From Planctomycetes bacterium UBA1146 (GTDB lineage Bacteria; Planctomycetota; UBA8108; UBA1146), in NCBI GenBank assembly GCA_002311345.1, contig DCAA01000043.1, forward strand, positions 234-64,233: a stretch of DNA of 64,000 nucleotides. Direction: 5' to 3'. Numbering within the stretch: position 1 is the first letter of the stretch; the number at the start of each line of letters is the position of its first letter. Below, in pieces: positions 60,017-64,000 of the stretch. The notes beneath the pieces are model-generated. The model did no database searches. It was not told the DNA's origin and worked only from the letters and a program-made list of their open reading frames with translations. The position numbers and the translations under genes are program-made.

Positions 60017-62179
60017 ATGTCGACCCAGAGCCAGCACTCTTCACGTCCGCGCGGCAGACCTCGCAAGTCAGCCACGGATAAGATCAACATCCACGGTCTC
60101 GATGCTTCCGAGTTACTTGCCATCTACCGGAACATGTTCATGAGCCGGGAGATCGATGATGAAGAGATTCGCCTCAAGGCAAAGGGGCAGATCTTCTTCC
60201 AGATCAATGGCTGTGGTCATGAGGCGATCAATACAGCGCTCGGAATGGTACTCGAACCGGGCAGGGACTGGTTCTTCCCTTACTACCGGGATCGGGCGTT
60301 GATGCTGAAACTCGGTCTGACTCCGGTCGAGATGTTCAAGTCGGCGACCGCGGCCCTTGATGCACCTTCTAGCGCTGGCCGGCAGATGCCTTCGCACTGG
60401 GGCAGCGAAGAACTCCAGGTCGTTAGCCAGTCCTCCTGCACAGGAAGTCAATGCCTCCACGCGGTTGGATGTGCCGAGGCGTGGTCCAAGGGGGCGGACA
60501 ACGAAGCGCTGCGAGATCGGATGCGGAACTGGTCAGAGGGAGAGATCGCGTTTGTTTCGGTGGGAGAAGGGGCCACCAGCGAGGGAGAGTTCTGGGAGTC
60601 ACTGAATACTGCCTGCACCCTCGATCTGCCGGTTCTGTTCGTGGTCGAGGACAATGGGTATGCCATCAGTGTCCCGGTCGAGGTGAATACTCCGGGAGGT
60701 TCCATCTCGAATCTGGTGCTGGGCTTTCCTGGGCTCGATGTTCACGAGGTAGACGGTTGTGATCCACTGGTGTGCTATTCGTTGCTCCAGTCCGTGGTGG
60801 CGGATATGCGTACGGGCAACGGCCCCGCGCTGGTCCATGCTCATGTCGTGAGACCTTACAGTCACAGCCTTTCCGATGATGAACGTGCCTACCGACCCCC
60901 GGCGGAGCGGGAAGAAGAGGCGTTGAGAGATCCCCTTCGGACATTTCCCGAGTTCCTGAAAGAACATGGGGTCGCTGACGAGGCGACCCTCGAGCAGATC
61001 CGTGAAGAGGTCAGGGCAGAGGTCCGCACAGCCTCCGACGAGGCGATGACAGTTCCCCAGGCGGATCCGGAAACGGTACTCGACCACGTCTACTCGATGG
61101 ACGTGGATCCCACCTGTTCCGATTTCGAAACCGAAATGTCTCCGGTAGATGGGGCACAGCCGACCACGATGGTCGATCTGATCAACGCTGCCATGCGAGA
61201 CGAGATGCGCCGGGATCCGACCATTCACATCTTCGGCCAGGACGTTGCCGATGCCAGTCGAACCGAGGTGCTCGATGAGGTGAAGGGCAAGGGCGGGGTC
61301 TTCAAGGTGACCGCAGGTTTGCAGAGAGAATTCGGTTCGCAACGGGTCTACAACTCTCCGCTGGCCGAAGCGAATATCGTTGGGCGCGCCATCGGAATGG
61401 CGCTTCGTGGTCTCAAGCCTGTCGTCGAGATTCAGTTTCTCGATTACATCTGGCCCGCTTTTCACCAGATCCGTTCCGAACTTGCACTGTTGCGCTGGCG
61501 ATCGGCTGGAGCGGACAGTTGCCCTGTTGTCATACGGGTTGCCAGTGGTGGTTACCTACGTGGTGGTTCGATCTACCACAGTCAGTCTGCAGAGACGATT
61601 TTCACACACACTCCCGGTCTACGTGTCGTGATGCCGAGCAATGCGACCGATGCCAACGGCCTTCTGCGCACTGCAATCCGGTGTGACGATCCGGTGATCT
61701 TCCTCGAGCACAAGCATCTTTACCGGCAGACCCACAACAAGGGTGTCGATCCCGGGCCCGATTACCTGATTCCGCTGGGCAAAGCGGCCCGGGTGCGAAC
61801 AGGAAACGATCTCACCATCGTCACCTATGGAGCTCTCGTGCACCGCTGTGGCATCGCAGCCAAGGAACTGGCCGAGGAAGGGATCGAGGTGGATATTCTC
61901 GATCTTCGTTCGTTGGCACCCTATGATTGGGATGCGATCTCACAATCGGTGATGCGGACCAATCGGGTTCTCATCGTCCATGAAGAGACGTTATCATGGG
62001 GGTACGGCGCTGAGATTGCCGCCAGGATCCAGGATGAGTTGTTTGACCACCTGGATGCCCCTGTTCGCCGCGTCGGGGCTATGGACTGCTTCGTCGCCTA
62101 CGCACCCAAGCTGGAAGAAAAGATCCTTCCTCAGCCAGAGAAAGTGGCACAAGCAGCCAGAAATCTGGCAAGGTATTGA
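60017..62179 (+). CDS. Fused E1 alpha-beta 2-oxoacid dehydrogenase
   Basis: The protein has 720 residues from ATG 60017; the frame extends 27 codons upstream without a good ribosome site. A basic N terminus ([10 protein letters not shown]) precedes the alpha half (about 25-340), with [18 protein letters not shown] and the thiamine-diphosphate site [16 protein letters not shown]. The beta half (about 385-720) has [39 protein letters not shown] and [15 protein letters not shown]. Such fusions serve branched-chain or pyruvate dehydrogenase complexes in many bacteria. It is divergent from the E3 gene. Confidence 0.93.
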   Translation: MSTQSQHSSRPRGRPRKSATDKINIHGLDASELLAIYRNMFMSREIDDEEIRLKAKGQIFFQINGCGHEAINTALGMVLEPGRDWFFPYYRDRALMLKLGLTPVEMFKSATAALDAPSSAGRQMPSHWGSEELQVVSQSSCTGSQCLHAVGCAEAWSKGADNEALRDRMRNWSEGEIAFVSVGEGATSEGEFWESLNTACTLDLPVLFVVEDNGYAISVPVEVNTPGGSISNLVLGFPGLDVHEVDGCDPLVCYSLLQSVVADMRTGNGPALVHAHVVRPYSHSLSDDERAYRPPAEREEEALRDPLRTFPEFLKEHGVADEATLEQIREEVRAEVRTASDEAMTVPQADPETVLDHVYSMDVDPTCSDFETEMSPVDGAQPTTMVDLINAAMRDEMRRDPTIHIFGQDVADASRTEVLDEVKGKGGVFKVTAGLQREFGSQRVYNSPLAEANIVGRAIGMALRGLKPVVEIQFLDYIWPAFHQIRSELALLRWRSAGADSCPVVIRVASGGYLRGGSIYHSQSAETIFTHTPGLRVVMPSNATDANGLLRTAIRCDDPVIFLEHKHLYRQTHNKGVDPGPDYLIPLGKAARVRTGNDLTIVTYGALVHRCGIAAKELAEEGIEVDILDLRSLAPYDWDAISQSVMRTNRVLIVHEETLSWGYGAEIAARIQDELFDHLDAPVRRVGAMDCFVAYAPKLEEKILPQPEKVAQAARNLARY

Positions 62180-62250
62180 GTCTGTTCGGGAAGCCACGCC
62201 GCAAGGACTCCCGATGCAACAGATGGCCGTATATCGGCTAAGGAGAGCAC

Positions 62251-64000
62251 GTGCGAGAAAAGAACCTTCCCGACCAGGAACCTGAATCGGAAGAAAACGG
62301 CGAATCACAACGAGGGCGCTGGACCCAGCGCCCGTGGTTCTGGTTTTTCCTCATGTTGTTACTGGTGGTCACCACCATGAACTATTTCGCGGGGGGGGTC
62401 GGTGGTGGAGCCTTCGAGGTGTCATCCTCCAGGCTTTTCGAAGAAGCACGCAAGGGCAACATCGAGACGTTGGAAGAGCCAGAACTCGATGTCTTTGTCG
62501 CGCAATTGCGGGTTCCCGTGCAGGTAACCGTGACAGATTTCGGTGGCGAGAAGTTTGAGAAGGCGAGCCGATTGCGTGCGACAATTCCTCCTGCTCTCAA
62601 GGGGCAGTTGTTCGAGGTTGCTTCGGATCGAGCTGAAGTTCTGTTCAAGGCGACATCGGTGCCTGCCTGGCAGGTGTTCGTCGGAGGTCTGCTCCCCATC
62701 GTTATCCTGGTCGCTTTCTTCTGGTGGATCAGTAACCGTGTACGTCGTCAGATGGGTGGACCGGGTTTCTTTGGAAAGTTCGCTGGAAATCAGGCGAAAC
62801 GATTCGAGCGAGGAGAAGAATCCATCTCCTTCGATGACGTGGCTGGTTTACGAAACGTGAAATTGGAGTTGCAGGAGATCGTCGATTTCCTCAAAGAGCC
62901 GGATCGGTTCACCCAACTCGGGGCGAAGATCCCCAAGGGCGTGCTACTGGTGGGTCCTCCAGGAACGGGAAAAACCCTGCTGGCTCGCGCCGTTGCAGGA
63001 GAAGCGGATGTCCCCTTCTTTTCCATCTCGGGGTCGGAATTCATCGAGTTGTTCGTGGGTGTGGGAGCCTCCCGGGTCCGTGAATTGTTCGAAGAGGCCA
63101 AGAAAAATGCCCCCTGCATCATTTTCATCGATGAGATCGATGCTGTCGGAAGATCCCGCGGCGCTGGTCTCGGTGGAGGGCACGACGAACGTGAACAGAC
63201 ACTCAACCAGATCCTGTCGGAGATGGACGGATTCGAAAGGAATCAGGCGGTGATCGTTCTTGCCGCGACCAACCGGCCCGATGTCCTCGATGCGGCACTG
63301 GTGAGGCCTGGAAGATTCGATCGGCAGGTAGTGGTAGAACGACCCCAGAAGGACGGCCGTCGCGCCATCCTCGAGGTCCATACCCGTCAGATGCCTCTGA
63401 GCAGTGAAGTCGATCTGGACATTCTCGCTCGCGGCACCATCGGATTTTCTGGCGCCGACCTGGAGAACCTCGCCAATGAGGCCGCACTGACGGCGGCCCG
63501 GAGTGGTCATCAGCGGATCACCCATGAGGACTTCAATCGGGCCAAGGACAAGATCCAGCTCGGCACCCTCAGGGATGAGGCGATGAGTGAACGAGAGAAG
63601 GAACTGACTGCTTACCACGAAGCTGGCCATGCTCTCATCGCGTTGCTGCTTCCTGAAACCGATCCCGTGCATTCGGTGACCATCGTTCCGAGGGGACGTG
63701 CCCTCGGAGTGACCCAGCAGCTGCCGATCGAAGAAACCCATAATTATTCACGAACCTACTTGCTCAACAGAATCGCGATTCTTCTGGGAGGTCGAGCTGC
63801 GGAGGATCTGGTCTTCAACGAGTTCACCACCGGTGCCCAGAATGACCTGGAGCAGGCAACCAATCTTGCCGAACGGATGATCTGCCTCTGGGGGATGAGC
63901 GACAAGATCGGTCCCGTCTCTTTCAAGCGAGGAGAGGAACACGTGTTCCTGGGCCGAGAACTGGGGGAGACCAGTCACTATAGCGAGCACACGGCGATGC
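62251..64000 (+). CDS. ftsH: ATP-dependent zinc metalloprotease FtsH (5' part)
   Basis: The gene runs off the right edge; 583 codons are visible. GTG 62251 has AAGGAG five bases upstream. The protein has a polar N terminus, two membrane spans (about 28-48 and 143-163) around a periplasmic domain, and a cytoplasmic AAA module with Walker A GPPGTGKT (235-242), Walker [12 protein letters not shown] and the second region of homology [17 protein letters not shown]. The zinc site HEAGH (456-460) follows. FtsH degrades membrane and short-lived proteins. Confidence 0.96.
   Translation, partial: MREKNLPDQEPESEENGESQRGRWTQRPWFWFFLMLLLVVTTMNYFAGGVGGGAFEVSSSRLFEEARKGNIETLEEPELDVFVAQLRVPVQVTVTDFGGEKFEKASRLRATIPPALKGQLFEVASDRAEVLFKATSVPAWQVFVGGLLPIVILVAFFWWISNRVRRQMGGPGFFGKFAGNQAKRFERGEESISFDDVAGLRNVKLELQEIVDFLKEPDRFTQLGAKIPKGVLLVGPPGTGKTLLARAVAGEADVPFFSISGSEFIELFVGVGASRVRELFEEAKKNAPCIIFIDEIDAVGRSRGAGLGGGHDEREQTLNQILSEMDGFERNQAVIVLAATNRPDVLDAALVRPGRFDRQVVVERPQKDGRRAILEVHTRQMPLSSEVDLDILARGTIGFSGADLENLANEAALTAARSGHQRITHEDFNRAKDKIQLGTLRDEAMSEREKELTAYHEAGHALIALLLPETDPVHSVTIVPRGRALGVTQQLPIEETHNYSRTYLLNRIAILLGGRAAEDLVFNEFTTGAQNDLEQATNLAERMICLWGMSDKIGPVSFKRGEEHVFLGRELGETSHYSEHTAM

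Noticed and set aside
1..64000. tRNA, rRNA, CRISPR arrays, insertion sequences and attachment sites
   Set aside because: No T-loop-type GGTTCRANTCC in a plausible tRNA context, no regularly spaced repeats, no transposase or integrase was seen on either strand.

Overview
The window reads as a chromosome segment from a bacterium of the Planctomycetota/PVC type. The best lineage markers are the paired cytochrome-type DUF1549/DUF1553 protein and DUF1501 protein (35994-40740), a large Ser/Thr kinase fused to AAA, repeat and GAF regions, a futalosine-type menaquinone enzyme, and lipoproteins with lipoboxes. The DNA is moderately GC-rich and densely packed. TTG and GTG starts are frequent, and many neighbouring genes overlap by 4 bases (ATGA, GTGA, TTGA). 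I see no rRNA, tRNA, CRISPR array, transposase or prophage.

Layout. 1-1260: end of a Lys-rich gene, a terminator, a sigma-28-like promoter, a small collagen-like protein and a second terminator. 1335-5601: tRNA-binding-domain protein, RecN, mannose-6-phosphate isomerase and two single-pass membrane proteins. 5798-11805: giant kinase, a UGA-containing ArsC-like selenoprotein gene (10222-10569), a rhomboid protease and a small unknown. 11895-16366: M42 peptidase, then RsmD, a cNMP-binding protein, an RluD-type synthase and two membrane-associated proteins on the minus strand. 16524-22946: six tightly coupled ABC genes (two FtsX-type permeases, a LolD/MacB-type ATPase, a solute-binding lipoprotein, a two-domain importer permease and an ATPase), facing a convergent LolCD pair (22950-25074). 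25491-28163: leucine-type dehydrogenase, RnpA, YidD, a small MerR-type regulator, a 46-residue membrane peptide and an unknown. 28321-34852: radical-SAM/DUF2344 fusion, inositol-phosphatase-like enzyme, ferredoxin, MqnD-like protein and a DprE1-like oxidoreductase. 34990-41481: two envelope lipoproteins flanking the planctomycete DUF1549/DUF1553-DUF1501 pair. 42068-46850: two PilB/GspE ATPases and one PilC/GspF. 46953-52528: RNase R, RNase HI, an FKBP isomerase and a PpiD/SurA-like chaperone. 52595-59715 (minus strand): RpiB, a Sua5-phosphatase fusion, LipA, LipB, E2, E1-beta and E3. 60017-64000: a fused alpha-beta E1 and the start of FtsH.

How the genes work together. The minus-strand lipA-lipB-E2-E1beta-lpd run and the divergent fused E1 together supply lipoate synthesis, lipoyl transfer and the subunits of a 2-oxoacid dehydrogenase. 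RNase R, RNase HI, FKBP and the PpiD-like protein form an RNA-turnover and protein-folding group. The two GspE-like ATPases and GspF belong to a type IV pilus or type II secretion machine whose pilins lie outside the window.

The most notable item is the in-frame UGA at 10258-10260. It sits at the first position of a UxxC redox motif and is followed at the right distance by a compact hairpin. Read as stop, it breaks a good small redox protein; read as selenocysteine, it restores it. Other items worth a second look are a probable CTG start at 33506, twin 10-bp palindromes before the PpiD-like gene, and the sigma-28-like promoter before the collagen-like gene.
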